From Halocaridina rubra (lineage: Eukaryota > Arthropoda > Malacostraca > Decapoda > Atyidae): a stretch of DNA of 64,000 bases. The stretch lies in the NCBI GenBank assembly GCA_037179515.1, contig JAXCGZ010005667.1, positions 56,001 to 120,000 of the forward strand, written 5' to 3'. Shown here in pieces: positions 46,019-57,470 of this stretch. Both the position numbers and the translations under genes were made by a program. A model generated the notes under the pieces. The model saw nothing but the letters and a program-made list of their open reading frames with translations. It ran no database searches and was not told where the DNA came from. Each line of letters begins with the position of its first letter. Position 1 is the first letter of the stretch.

Positions 46019-46729
46019 AGGTTTGAAGAACCTACATTACTGAATGAACAGTCAGGAAATGGTTCATATTTAGATGAGTCAAGCAATGAGCAAGAATATT
46101 CTGACACAGGAAAAGACAAGAAACATGTTAGTGTGATGACTATGAATGCAGTACAAAGGCAAATGGTGAAGCCGAGTTTACCGTCATGTGCTCTGCCTAC
46201 TGCAAGTGGAAAAATAAGCACCTCAAAGGGAAATCTTTGTGTAAACACTAGGTTATTCTTTGATACAGGTTCCCAGTGTTCCTTTATAACTAGGGAATTA
46301 GCTGAAAGGCTTAAATTAAGCCCAGTAGATGAAATGTCTCTTGGTGTTGATGCATTTCATTCTGAGACGAAGAAAGGAAGTTCTCCTGTCGTAAATGTAG
46401 TTATCAAATTGGGGAAAAGAAGAGCCAGAGTTAAATTACTCGTAGTTGATGACATGGTAATTAGCATCCACACCCCAGGACTAGCAAAGGCTGCAAATGT
46501 GTTAAAGTCTACTGGTCAAAAGTTGGCCGATGAAGATATTGATTGTGATGTACTTGATAACATTGGCATTGTTATTGGTGCCTTACATTTTAGTCAGTTT
46601 GTTAGTGGTTTTAACAAGTGGGATGTCTATACTTTGATGGAAACACCGTGTGGTGTCATGTTGTATGGCCATATTCCTTGTGATACTCAACATGAACCCA
46701 GTAATGTGCAAAGCCATATTGTTATGTGA
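46019..46729 (+). pseudogene. BEL-B aspartic protease domain
   Basis: Open frame with NTRLFFDTGSQCSFITREL: active site DTGS near 46260-46271. FHSETKKGSSPVVNVVIKL and DNIGIVIGALHFSQFVSG follow, the typical BEL protease downstream motif (DxLIGxDxY-like). TGA at 46727-46729 and then the same frame goes on (VGTVFPAATQE). Confidence 0.88.
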
Positions 46730-46762
46730 GTAGGAACAGTTTTTCCTGCAGCTACTCAAGAG

Positions 46763-46915
46763 TTGATTGAAGTGGCCATAGAGCCAGTTAATAAGATATT
46801 GATTGAAGAGGCGATAGAGCCTGATAAGTTGTTGATTGAGGAGGTCATAGAGTCTGTTAATAAGTTGTTGATTGAAGAGGCCATAGAGCCTGTTAATAAG
46901 TTGTGGGAGCCAGAG
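46763..46915 (+). repeat. Coding tandem repeat in BEL-B, four 13-residue units
   Basis: Peptide units LIEVAIEPVNKI, LIEEAIEPDKL, LIEEVIESVNKL, LIEEAIEPVNKL. The DNA unit GTTGATTGAAGAGGCCATAG repeats about every 39 bp. It lies in the frame between protease and RT. Confidence 0.88.
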
Positions 46916-47071
46916 AGTATTCGAGTAAAGCAAGAAGTGCATTTCGAAGATAAACCTACACTTATAAGTTTTACAGATTCTGTTCCCTGGAAGCATAACC
47001 ACATTCCTCTCCCACACAATTTTCAGAGCGCGTTTGGACAAATGAAGTCTCTAACAGAACAGTTCATGTAA

Positions 47072-47563
47072 GTAATTTGTTGGATGCTTGTACCAGAGGA
47101 GAGAAACAGTTTGATGTATACAATACTGCAGATGTAGTGGGGAAAGGCCGAAATATCACTGCAAGCATGGACTTCAAACAATGCAAGACTTCAAAGGGTA
47201 CTGGATCAGTGCCTTTCTGAAAAATCTAGATCTCCTAAAGAAACAATCATTAGTTTAATCTGGAATGTTAATACAGACAAGTTGTCTTTGAAAGGTCTGA
47301 AGGCTAGAGAAGATGTGTTGACCAAACATAAACTTCTGTCACTGGTGGGTATATTTTTGGACCCCTTAGGTCTAATATCATCCTTACTAAGAGGAAAAAT
47401 TCTTATTCAGAGAGCTTGGTCTGAAAAGCTCTCATGGGAATATCTGTTGTCAGAAGTATACAAAGAGGAATCATCAAATTATGAGAGATCTGAACGTCAA
47501 GCTGCCCAAAGGGTTGAAGAATTGTGGGCAAGCTTAATCATAGATGATAGATTGTTGTACTGA
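47072..47563 (+). pseudogene. BEL-B RT-RNase H junction remnant
   Basis: After SEKSRSPKETIISLIWNVNT comes LLSLVGIFLDPLGLISSLLR (the DPLGL motif found after BEL RT) and GKILIQRAWSEKLSWE, to TGA 47561-47563. RT palm, RNase H and integrase are missing, so an internal deletion joined this to the polypurine tract. Confidence 0.8.
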
Positions 47564-47590
47564 AGGGGAGACCCCCCATTTTTCCTTTTC

Positions 47591-47605
47591 TGGAGGGGAC
47601 CAGGA
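47591..47605 (+). promoter_or_regulatory. BEL-B polypurine tract
   Basis: TGGAGGGGACCAGGA directly before TGTCTTGAA of the 3' LTR. Confidence 0.7.
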
Positions 47606-48650
47606 TGTCTTGAATATATTTCAAGACAGTTTATTTCTACGTACATTATGTAAGTGTTATTTTGCATATAGTTTTGTTTATTGTAACGTAAGTGCATGTA
47701 TGTATACTTTTAGACTTAGTATGTATACCTATTCATTTCTACCAAGTATACATGTATATTCGTATGTATAATGTGTAGTTTATTATGGAGGCTAGCTGTA
47801 GAGGACTTGCAGAAAGGAAGCTAATGGATTTTAGCCATTAACCTTTCACCTCCTTGATAACGCTTATTGCATCACCTCTTTGAACAAAGAACCGTTGTAA
47901 ACAAGTCATAACCCAGGTTAGTCCTAGTATCAAGGACCCCTACAAACGAGGGGTTTTGTGCAACTTTCTTGCAAAAAGTTAGTTGTCCTCGTGAGATGTT
48001 ACGAGACACTCATGTTTAGGATGTGTAAAATCGGTCGTAGCTGAGATTTATGAAATACATTTGCTACCGTGATCATTGATAATGAGTAATTAGTTGTACT
48101 CATGAAATGATACGAGACACTCATGTTTACCATGATTATTGATGGTGCATATACGTTTAATAATGAGTAATTAGTTCTTCTCGTGAGGCGTTATGAGACA
48201 CTCAAGTAGAAAACGTAATTGAGATACGTGGATCAGAAGATATTCGAGTTTGATTTGGAGTCCCGTGATTGCTGACGACATCAGGGTTTTCCGGATAGAT
48301 GAGTACAGATTTAACTTATTTCTAACAATATTTATAACTACGTGTGAGGGACAGAATGAGCTCATTTAATTGAACACTCGTAGGTGGAATGTGTTGGAAA
48401 ATTTATTATTCTGTATGAGGAAGTTTTAAGTTAAGGAGAGGAGGGTTTATTTAAATATTCACATATCAGCAGTTCATAAACCCCCTTATAATATATTTGC
48501 ATGTATGTCTATGCATGTAATATTAATTATATTTTCTTAGTAGAGGATTTAAATTTGAGATCGTGGTAGGCCTCTACTAAAGCCGTGTCAGGATTTCCGA
48601 ATTTAGGGGGTTATAAGATCGAAGGATAATAACACAGGAAATCCTCCACA
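47606..48650 (+). repeat. BEL-B 3' LTR, uninterrupted
   Basis: 1,045 bp, TGTCTTG..TCCACA. Serves as the empty-site reference: TTAGTATGTATACCTATTC around 47718-47736, where the 5' LTR has the 12.7-kb insertion. Confidence 0.92.
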
Positions 48651-48655
48651 ATAAT

Positions 48656-48968
48656 AATAATAATAATAATGATGATGATAATAATCTCCACAATCATCAT
48701 CAAAGGAAAATTATTGTTGCCAATAATAAAAATAATAATAAGATCAAAGCAGAATTATTGGAATAGACATCATGAAAGTAATGCAGAGGTATATTAAAAC
48801 CCAATAGAGCTGGAGATTCATTACACATCTTTTATAATCCCTTCACATCTGACAGGTCATTACATTCTCCATCTCTGTTTCTCTTTACAGCCTGATTGTT
48901 TTGCCAAAAAAAAATCGTGATACAGTGAATTCGCGAGAGGTGAATCGCGATAGAGCGAGGGATTACTG
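48656..48968. mobile_element. Type B foldback element (copy 3), right part
   Basis: (AAT)n then the right arm in reverse: CATCAAAGGAAAATTATTG, GACATCATGAAAGTAATGC, CATCTGACAGGTCATTAC, then GATACAGTGAATTCGCGAG and terminus GCGAGGGATTACTG before TA. Pairs with 26089-26620 across BEL-B. Confidence 0.78.
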
Positions 48969-49043
<75 letters not shown>

Positions 49044-49188
49044 CTTGTTCCTTTTATACGCAATATTTTTATACACAAAATTGAAAAACACCCCCAAAAT
49101 ATAATAGTAAAAATATTCTAATTTCGCGAATAACACTTCTTCCACGAGTACAAAGAGGATTACGATAAGAAAAGATCATCATCATTAT

Positions 49189-49261
<73 letters not shown>
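48969..49261. repeat. Two (TA)n arrays with 150 bp between
   Basis: TA arrays at about 48977-49040 and 49190-49261. Between them CACCTTGTTCCTTTTATACG and CACCCCCAAAATATAATAG, unassigned. The first follows the type B right terminus, the second precedes CAGTGTTGCC. Confidence 0.95.
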
Positions 49262-49264
<3 letters not shown>

Positions 49265-50555
49265 TGTTGCCTCACTTATCGCGGTAGTTCGGTTCCAGGA
49301 CCCACCGCGAACCAGGAAATCCGCGAAGTAGGATCCGCCTATATGTACATAGATATTTTAATATATTTTTACGTTTACACTGTATAAACCCTCCCTGCAC
49401 TGTTAAAAAAACACCCTTTACATTATAAATAACAGCAAGCAACGTAAATTTTTATGAAAGTAATAGATAAAATTACAGTGAATGAGGTGATAATGACGTG
49501 ACATATATATCATTTACAATTATTTTTTCGTTTACGTACTGTATAAACCCTCCCTGCACTGTTAAAAAAAACACCCTTAACATTATAGATAACAGCAAGC
49601 AACGTAAATTTTTATGAAAGTCATAGGAAAACTTACCGTGAATGTGATGATGACGTGACATACATACTCATTTACAATTATTTTTTCGTTAACATACTGT
49701 ATAAACCCTCCCTGCACTGTTGAAAAAACACCCTTTACATTATAAATAAAAGCAAGCAACATAAATTTTTATGAAAGTGATAGATAAAATTACGGTGAAT
49801 GAGGTGATAATGACGTGTCATACATACTCATTTACAATTATTTTTTCGTTTACATACTGTATAAACCCTCCCTGCACTGTTAAAAATACACCCTTTACAT
49901 TATAAATAACAGCAAGCAACGTAAATTTTTATGAAAGTGTAGGATAAAATTACGGTGAATGAGGTGATAATGACGTGACATACATACTCATTTACAATTA
50001 TTTTTTCGTTTACGTACAGTATAAACCCTCCCTGCACTGTTAAAATAAACACCCTTTACATTATAAATAACAGCAAGCAACGTAAATTTTTATGAAAGTG
50101 ATAGATAAAATTACGGTGAATGAGGTGATAATGACGTGACATACATACTCATATACAATTATTTTTTCGTTTATGTACTGTATAAACCCTCCCTGCACTG
50201 TTAAAGAAACACCCTTTACATTATAAATAACAGCAAGCAACGTAAATTTTTATGAAAGTGATAGATAAAATTATGGTGAATGAGGTGATAATGACGTGAC
50301 ACACATACTCATTTACAATTATTTTTTCGTTTACGTATTGTATAAACCCTCCCTGCAGTTAAAAAAACACCCTTTACATTATAAATAACAGCACACAACG
50401 TAAATTAAAAAAAAAAATGAAAATAATGAAAATTATTTTTTTCAATATTTTAATATTTTTGCGTATACCCATAAAATAAAATAATTTATCCCCCCAAAAA
50501 ACCGCGATAGAGTGAGAACGCGAACCAAGAAGCGCGAATAACTGGGGTAACACTG
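49262..50555 (-). mobile_element. Tigger-type element (type A, copy 3), complete
   Basis: CAGTGTTGCCTCACTTATCG to AACTGGGGTAACACTG, with TA on both sides. Same subterminal sequences as copy 2 and no foreign insertions, so it shows the undisturbed form: about 110 bp, satellite, about 150 bp. Confidence 0.85.
49365..50405. repeat. 160-bp satellite array, about seven units
   Basis: TAAACCCTCCCTGCACTG starts near 49384, 49545, 49702, 49862, 50022, 50183 and 50342. Same unit as at 34548-36170 and in the same orientation relative to the element ends. Confidence 0.95.
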
Positions 50556-50587
<32 letters not shown>

Positions 50588-50592
50588 ATATA

Positions 50593-50868
50593 TTTTGCAT
50601 TTATTATCCTACTAGGAATCCTGTTCCATGCATCAGTTACTCTACAGTATTACCAAGCCAATTTTCACCAATTTCCCTTCTGAACCTAAATTTATCAAGA
50701 TTAAATCCATTACCCATTACGAGTTCTGGTTTGCTCATGAATTTTTAATACTTCATTAATATCACCCTTGTTAATCCCTTTAAATCATTTATACACATCA
50801 ATCATATCCCCCCTAACTCTGTGCCTCTCTAGAGAATGTAGCTTAAGTGTTTTTAAGCTGTCATATGG
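50593..50868 (-). pseudogene. 3' fragment of a second CR1-like LINE family
   Basis: On the minus strand: LHSLERHRVRGDMIDVYK, FKGINKGDINEVLKIHEQ, RTRNGF, FRFRREIG and, in another frame, VTDAWNRIPSRIINAKY. This is the ORF2 C-terminal domain seen in L1-L6 (RRVRGDMVTVFKFLHGYD, VVDNWNSLSEEVVNA) but clearly diverged, with at least two frame breaks. Confidence 0.75.
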
Positions 50869-51357
50869 TAGAGTTAGGCATTGCATAATTTTTTTTTTCG
50901 TTTTTAGTCTTGCTTTGGTTATTTATAATTTTTATTTTATCTTTGTTTACATTTGCAGATAGAGGTTCATTCTCCTGCATCCTCCTCCTCTTCTTCCGCA
51001 TAAGTTACTTGCTCACGGCCACCATACATGTCCCAGTGTACTGTATGACTGTTGCCCACTGCATAACAGAGTACAGTACAGTAATGTATGTTAATTTCTA
51101 GCTGTAAAGTGAATATAAATATCTTTTGTATACTCTTAAAAACAGATACAGGGCTTTCTGCTTTGCTATGTAGGAATAAAGTATGCTTTTTACTTATCAT
51201 ATATCTTTGGCACGGTGTGTCTATGTAAGGTTTGGAACGTATCTATGCCCTTTATCATTGTTTCCTATGGAAAATGACTAGTTTTTTCACGCAATTTTCC
51301 ATTTACCCGACACTTCTGAGAACCTATCTAGGCGTTATTCTAAGAACTAGGTGTATA
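50869..51357. repeat. Single unit of the ~205-bp repeat plus a transposon right edge
   Basis: AGGCATTGCATAATTTTT, TTTTATCTTTGTTTACATTTGCAG, GTTACTTGCTCACGGCCAC as at 53741-54360, then ACACTTCTGAGAACCTATCT and GGCGTTATTCTAAGAACTAG before GTGTATA. It resembles the right end of another Tigger-type element (also at 54560-54611). Confidence 0.65.
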
Positions 51358-51757
51358 CAGTGAACCCTTGCTATGTTGTGGTTCACCTATCGCGAATTCA
51401 GTGAATCAAGGATTTTTAAAAGAAAAAAAAATATATATATATATAAATATATTATTATTAAAATGATTGTGACAACAGGACGGGCCAAAAAATAATAAAA
51501 TAAAACGGCCTTTATCGGGCCTGGATACGAATACATAAAGTAAAGAGAAACAAAGATGGAGAGTGTAATGACCTGTCAGATGTGAAGGGATCATAAAAGA
51601 TGTGTAATGAATAAACAATTCTCTGCTGGGTTTTAATACTGTACCTCTGCATTACTTTCATGATGTCTATTCCAAAAAATTCTCCATAGATATTATTATT
51701 ATTATTGGTGACAATAATTTTCCTCTGATGATGATTGTGGAGATTATTATTATTACT

Positions 51758-52606
51758 GAGCCCATATCTATTTGATCTGGTCATGGATGTAGTAACCCAT
51801 GGTATTAGAGATCAGTCACCATGGTGTATGATTTTTGCAGATTACATCGTACTGCGTAGCAACAGACGAGAGGTAGTGGAGGAGAAACTTGAGGAGTGGC
51901 GAAGCGTGATGGAGGATAGAGGACTGGGAATCAGCAGGAAGAAGACAGAGTACTTGAGGTTAAGATATGATGAGGATGGGGAGGTCAATTTGCAGTGGGA
52001 GGTGTTGAAAAGAGTTGAAAAGTTCAAGTATCTGGGATCAACAGTGGCAGACGATGGTGACCTAGAGTCAGAAATAACCCACAGAATACAAGCGGATGGA
52101 AGAACTGGAAGAAATTTTTTGGGGTGCTGTGCGACAGGAGAATAGGGATTAAGTTGAGGGGTAAAGTGCATAAGACAGTTGTGAGACCTGCGATGATGTA
52201 TGGAGCAGAGACATGGGCAATAAAAAAGACACAAGAGAAAAAACTGGATGTGGCAGAGATGAGGATGGTGAGATGGGTGTGTGGGGTGACAAGAATGATA
52301 AGATCAGAAACGAGGTAATTAGAGGTACCTCAAAAGTTTGAAAAATATCAGATAAGATACAAGAAAGTAGACTAAGATGCTATGGTCATGTCGTTAGGAG
52401 GGATGAACAGTATGTTGGGAGTAGGGTGATGGAAATGGATATACAGGGAAGGAGAGGGAGGGGGAAACCAAATCGTAGGTGGATGGATTGCATCAATGAC
52501 AACCTGTTGGGTGATGAGGTATGGGACAGGAACATATGGAGAACACTGGCCAGAAACATCGACCCCACATACAAGTGGGAAAAGATGTAGACAAAGCAGA
52601 AGATTG
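51758..52606 (+). pseudogene. RTE-like LINE fragment, RT C-terminal half
   Basis: Reads SPYLFDLVMDVVTHGIRDQS, WCMIFADYIVL, VEEKLEEWRSVMEDRGLGIS, KKTEYLRLRYD, EKFKYLGSTVADDGDLESEI, then in another frame GKVHKTVVRPAMMYGAETWA and VAEMRMVRWVCGVTRM. This motif series is typical of RTE-clade LINEs. The palm FADD is FADY here. It ends ..AGATTG, then (TTA)n. Inserted 5'-truncated into the ATT tract of a foldback element. Confidence 0.85.
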
Positions 52607-52854
52607 TTATTATTATTAAGGGCTCATCATTGTTTGCACGTGTTAGTTTATTTACTTTAATAACTGTGTACAGTTCAGCTGAGAGAAAAAGAAAACATAT
52701 ACAATTTGTTCAAAGAAAACGTACATTGTACTGTACATGGAAACTTAAATGAAATATATATATTCTCTACACGCTATTTCCCTGACGATATTATATCGAA
52801 AGTTTGTTTGATGTTTGTTATTAATGCTTTGTGTCAATCTTCATAATATCACGT

Positions 52855-52945
52855 TCGTATAAATTTACGCTTGCGCGCTGTTATTAATAACGTAAAGGGT
52901 GGTTTGTTAACAGTGCAGGGAGGGTTTATACAGTAAAGGTAAAAA
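52855..52945. repeat. Single diverged 160-bp satellite unit
   Basis: ATAAATTTACGCTTGCGCGC, CGTAAAGGGTGGTTTGTTAA, CAGTGCAGGGAGGGTTTATA. Confidence 0.8.
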
Positions 52946-53007
52946 TATATGTAAAACACCTATAATAAATATGAGAGAGGAAATGAAAGATGACGACAAT
53001 AAATGGG

Positions 53008-53008
<1 letters not shown>

Positions 53009-53070
<62 letters not shown>
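53009..53070. repeat. (AG)n tract
   Basis: About 60 bp of AG repeats. Equivalent short AG runs occur in the other type B copies (for example 15713-15730), so it expanded from there. Confidence 0.95.
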
Positions 53071-53072
<2 letters not shown>

Positions 53073-53734
53073 TCTTTAATTAACTCTTGTTAATTCAACC
53101 AAAACTACATTATCTATTGTAAAGTTAATGGTTCAATGACAAGTTCTATAATAATCTCCACAATAATCATCAAAGGAAAATTAGTCGCCAATAATAATAA
53201 TATCTAAGGAGAATTTTTGAAACAGATATAAAAGTAATGCAGAGGTATATTAAAACCCAGCAGAGAATTGGATATTCATTACACATCTTTTATAATCTCT
53301 TCACATCTTTTAATTAACTCTTGTTCATTTAACCAACACTACATTATCTATTGTATAATCTCTTCATATCTTTTAATTAACTCTTGTTCATTCAACCAAA
53401 ACTACATTATCTATTGTAAAATTAATGGTTCAGTGACAAGTTAATAATAATCTCCACAATCATCATCACAAGAAAATTAGTTGCCAATAATAATAATATC
53501 TAAGGAGAATTTTTGAAACACATATCATAAAAGTAATACAGAGGTATATTAAAACCCAGCAGAGAATTGGATATTCATTACACATCTTTTATAATCTCTT
53601 CACATCTGACAGGTAATTACACTTTCCATCTCTGTTTCTCTTTACTTTATGCATTCTTCGTGCCCAGGCCCGATAAAGGCTATTTTATTTTATTTTTTTT
53701 TGGCACGTCCTGGTGTCACAATTTTTGTTACAGT

Positions 53735-54360
53735 AATTCAGGCATTGCATAATGAAAAAATCTAGTTTTCTAGTCTTGCATTTGTTAATTGTTTTTTACG
53801 TTTGCTGATAGGGGTTCCTTCTCTCTTCTTATACCACTTTTGTCAAGTGCTCACCGCCACTACGGTCGTCCCATGCCTGTTGCTCACCGTATAATAGAAT
53901 GAGTAGAATGTGTTCTCTTTTTTTTTTTGTTACAGTAATTCAGGCATTGCATAATGCAATTTTCTTAGTTTTTTAGTCTTGCTTTTGTTAATTATTTTTA
54001 TTTTATCTTTGATTACGTTTGCAGATGGGGTTCATTCTAACGCTTCCCCCTCCTCATCCGCTACCGCTTACGTCACTTGCTCACTGCCACCACTCTCATC
54101 CCAAGCCTGTTGCGCACCGTATGTAGAGTGAGTAGAATGTGTTTTACATTTAGGCATTGCATAATGAAATTTTTGTTTTGTTTTTTAGTCTTGCTGTGGT
54201 TATTTTTTATTTTTATTTTATCTTTGTTTACGTTTGCAGACAGAGGTTCGTTCTCTCGCATCTTCTTCCTCTTCTACCGCTTAAGTTACGTGCTCACCGC
54301 CACCATGCACCTCCCAGTGTATGCCTGTTGACCACCACATAATAGAGTACAATATGTTAA
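53735..54360. repeat. Tandem ~205-bp repeat, three units
   Basis: GGCATTGCATAATG at 53741, 53943 and 54153. Each unit goes on with TTTTTTAGTCTTGCTTT, a T-rich run ending TTTGCAG (acceptor-like), GTTCNTTCT, pyrimidine-rich DNA and a GTCACTTGCTCACNGCCAC block. Confidence 0.85.
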
Positions 54361-54608
54361 TTTGCTTGCTGTACAGTAAATCTGAATATCTTTTGTGCTC
54401 TTATAAATAGATACAGGTGTTTCTGCTTTTTTAAGTACTTGTAAAATATGTTTTACTTATCTTATATCTTTGGCATAGTGTGTCTATGTATGGTTGTGAA
54501 AAGTATCTATAAACATTATCATTGTTTTGGAAAATGACTAATCACATTACACGATTTTTACATTACGCGGCACTTCTGAGAATCAATCTTCGCGTTATTC
54601 TAAGAAGT

Positions 54609-54611
<3 letters not shown>
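54361..54611. mobile_element. Right edge of a Tigger-type element
   Basis: TATCTTTGGCATAGTGTGTC, GGAAAATGACTAATCAC, TTACGCGGCACTTCTGAGAA and CGCGTTATTCTAAGAAGTAG, followed by (TA)n. Matches 51180-51357. Confidence 0.6.

Positions 54612-54696
<85 letters not shown>
54612..54696. repeat. (TA)n array
   Basis: About 85 bp of TA after the Tigger-type right edge. Confidence 0.98.
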
Positions 54697-54699
<3 letters not shown>

Positions 54700-55151
54700 A
54701 GCTTTTAACATAATATGAATTCATATAATTTTATTTAAAGCCAAGGCACTCAAGTTAACATTTTATTCTCATAAAAATTTGAATTTATTTTAGACTGCAA
54801 TTAAAAAATTATAACTTTCACTAATGCTATGAGATGGATAATTCTAAGCCAAAGATCATCACATTACTTTATCAATATCACAAATTATGCCACTGCATGC
54901 AACAATCATTTATATTATCATACAAAAACATAAAGGACCTTTATGACAAAGCTAGTTTTAGACAGTTTCTTTGTAACAAAATCCCTCCTACAAATTTTTC
55001 TCGTAGCTATACTAACTAATGCAATAACTACAGCCAATGGAGCTAAAGAGGATGGGAGGTAAACTCATCTCGATCTAATAAGGAAATGAGAGGTAGATAT
55101 GCAATGCCTGGTTACAATTAAGGCCTCTCTCTATCTTGAGACTTTCTACGT
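54697..55151 (-). other. 3' UTR of the host gene
   Basis: Follows the stop codon at 55152-55154 on the minus strand. AATAAA signals lie on the minus strand at 54784-54789, 54762-54767 and 54730-54735, about 365-425 bases after the stop. Not related to any repeat in the window. Confidence 0.55.
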
Positions 55152-55262
55152 CTAAAATGCCTGAACAATAATTTTTCTCTTGGGATCGTGTGTAAAATTA
55201 TTGGCTTTAAAGATGTCACTTTCAAAGAATGGCTGTAGGTTCATGATGTTGATCTGTCGTGC
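55152..55262 (-). CDS. Host gene, last coding exon (unidentified protein)
   Basis: After the acceptor TTCTTAAATTGCAG, 36 codons and TAG: ARQINIMNLQPFFESDIFKA then NNFTHDPKRKIIVQAF. The exon starts in phase 0, matching the phase-0 donor of the exon at 55584-55739. Mixed charged and aromatic composition is protein-like and unlike the AT-rich surroundings. I do not recognise the family; it is not a transposon motif I know. Confidence 0.65.
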   Translation of the reverse strand, partial: ARQINIMNLQPFFESDIFKANNFTHDPKRKIIVQAF

Positions 55263-55583
55263 CTGCAATTTAAGAAATAACTCCATGAAGTAAAGTATAC
55301 ACATTTACTTGGTACTTTAGGTCTGAAGACAAGATAAGTGAGGGTGTAATCAAGTAATTCCTTATTATGAAGTAAAGACTGGAATATCAGCTTTAGTACA
55401 ACCAGTTATGATGCAAAATATCATTATATGCTTAAAAATACAAGATATAATACATAAAAAGTGATCCATTTCCTTAATGGGGAAATATTTAATACTAAAT
55501 GAATACAGTATATGGTACAAGAAAAGTTCAGCATGAGAAAATGCTACTTATGTATTATTACGATAAATGCCAAGCTTTCTTAC
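55263..55583 (-). other. Intron between the last two host exons
   Basis: 321 bp, donor AGG|GTAAGAAAG at 55583 and acceptor TTGCAG| at 55263 on the minus strand. Confidence 0.6.
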
Positions 55584-55739
55584 CCTATCTTGCAGATCCT
55601 TCTCTGAAACCTGAACAGCATCATGATCAAGACCATATCTCGATCGCATATAGGCACTCTGTTCGTGTACTAACTGACGCAGCAAAAAGAATAGAAGTTC
55701 GTTGTTGTCGCGCTTGTAGGATAAGTACCTAGCAAAGCT
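55584..55739 (-). CDS. Host gene, penultimate exon (unidentified protein)
   Basis: 156 bp, exactly 52 codons, phase 0 on both sides. The acceptor TTTTCCTTTCAG and donor AGG|GTAAGA are close to consensus. Protein: SFARYLSYKRDNNELLFFLL, RQLVHEQSAYMRSRYGLD, HDAVQVSEKDLQDR, apparently helical. Joined to the next exon it gives an 88-residue C-terminus. Earlier exons should lie to the right (beyond 56268 or outside the window), with repeats in the introns. Function unknown. Confidence 0.68.
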
Positions 55740-56225
55740 CTGAAAGGAAAATAAATATATCAAGTTAAGATTTGTTGTTTTTACCCGTCATACTTTGGCT
55801 TTCAGGCAAGTAGCATGTAATGAACATAGTGAAAGTACGCTTGCTTGTACTCAAAATATTTGTGATATGTGCATCTGTAAACTTATTTTCAGTTAGTCTC
55901 CATGCGAGACTTGCTCTCTCCAAAGGAGGTGTAGTCAATAGGAATTAGATTTACCCTCTAAAGAGATGGAGCAATAGTTCCACCCATAAGCTCACAATTG
56001 TGATAAGTTTTACAGGCTTTTAGAGAAAATATACTTTCAATTCTTTCATTATATCACTCTAGGGTATGAGAAAATATGCTTGTATATGCCCGCAGGCTGC
56101 AAAATTATTTATGAACTGTAAATATTGGTTAAATTCATAAATTCTTACTTGATGACAGCCAATACAAAGCCTTAGCAATCGTTTTTGTAATTATCATATT
56201 ATGTAGCATTATAATACATCCCATC
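55740..56225 (-). other. Intronic sequence of the host gene
   Basis: No exon seen in about 480 bp upstream of the penultimate exon; then a short TA run and a Tigger-type element. Confidence 0.45.
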
Positions 56226-56267
56226 TCCTATTAAAATTAGGTATATATACATATATATATATATACA

Positions 56268-56868
<601 letters not shown>

Positions 56869-57340
56869 TCCTCATATAACATCGTTTTGACTTTAAGACA
56901 AATGTTAAAAATAAAAATGTTCATCAATTTATTTTTCATTTCTATATATTCATAAATTTTGTATTTGTCTAGTTTCCCTTACCCTTCCTTCCTGGTCGTC
57001 CTCTTGGGTTAAGAGCATGCACACTGTGCCATTACCTCTCCCTTCTTCACCCCTATACTATCTTGACTTTCCCCTTCTTCTCTACAACGCACCTCAAAAA
57101 TTGAAGGAGACTAATTCTGAGCAGAACACCTCTGTTCCCTATCTTTACAGATGTATTCCAGATCCACACAATCCCATCTGTGGGCCCACCAATGTCCGGC
57201 CACCCTCTGGGATGGATATCGATAACGAACGGCCAAAAAATAATTAATAAATTAATTTTTGGACCTACCTGGCATGTGCAGTAAATTCAAACCGCGCGCC
57301 AAAAGTTTGTGAGAGTGGCGGAAGAATACACAGCTAGCAG
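56869..57340. other. Unassigned sequence
   Basis: A CT-rich stretch (56975-57140) ends TATCTTTACAG at 57149, after which 33 codons run to TAA (CIPDPHNPICGPTNVRPPSG, MDIDNERPKNN). It could be an exon on the plus strand, but there is no second exon or known motif. Confidence 0.3.
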
Positions 57341-57403
57341 CACTGCTCTATTCATATTTATCAACTAAATGGCTTTATTATTTTATATATATATTATATA
57401 TAT

Positions 57404-57470
<67 letters not shown>

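Larger units (their letters stand above)
26621..48650 (+). mobile_element. BEL-B: outer Pao/BEL retrotransposon with nested insertions
   Basis: 5' LTR 26621-40377 (split by the 12.7-kb insertion), PBS at 40383, gag-protease 44804-46729, RT-RNase H junction remnant to 47563, polypurine tract 47591-47605, 3' LTR 47606-48650. Both ends lie in ATAAT-type repeats, compatible with a 5-bp duplication, though the microsatellite makes this weak. Without the 12.7-kb insertion and L6 the element is about 5.6 kb, shorter than BEL elements usually are, because most RT and all integrase are deleted. Confidence 0.88.
51358..53740. mobile_element. Type B foldback element (copy 4), disrupted
   Basis: Starts CAGTGAACCCTTGCTATGTT; left arm to 51757; RTE fragment inserted to 52606; central segment GGGCTCATCATTGTTTGC; one satellite unit (52855-52945); (AG)n; then the right arm present twice (53140-53300 and 53440-53640) and CGTCCTGGTGTCACAA. 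The right terminus is not recognisable. Confidence 0.65.

Noticed and set aside
57149..57246. Possible plus-strand last exon after TATCTTTACAG
   Set aside because: Only 33 codons, no partner exon and no motif; left as unassigned.
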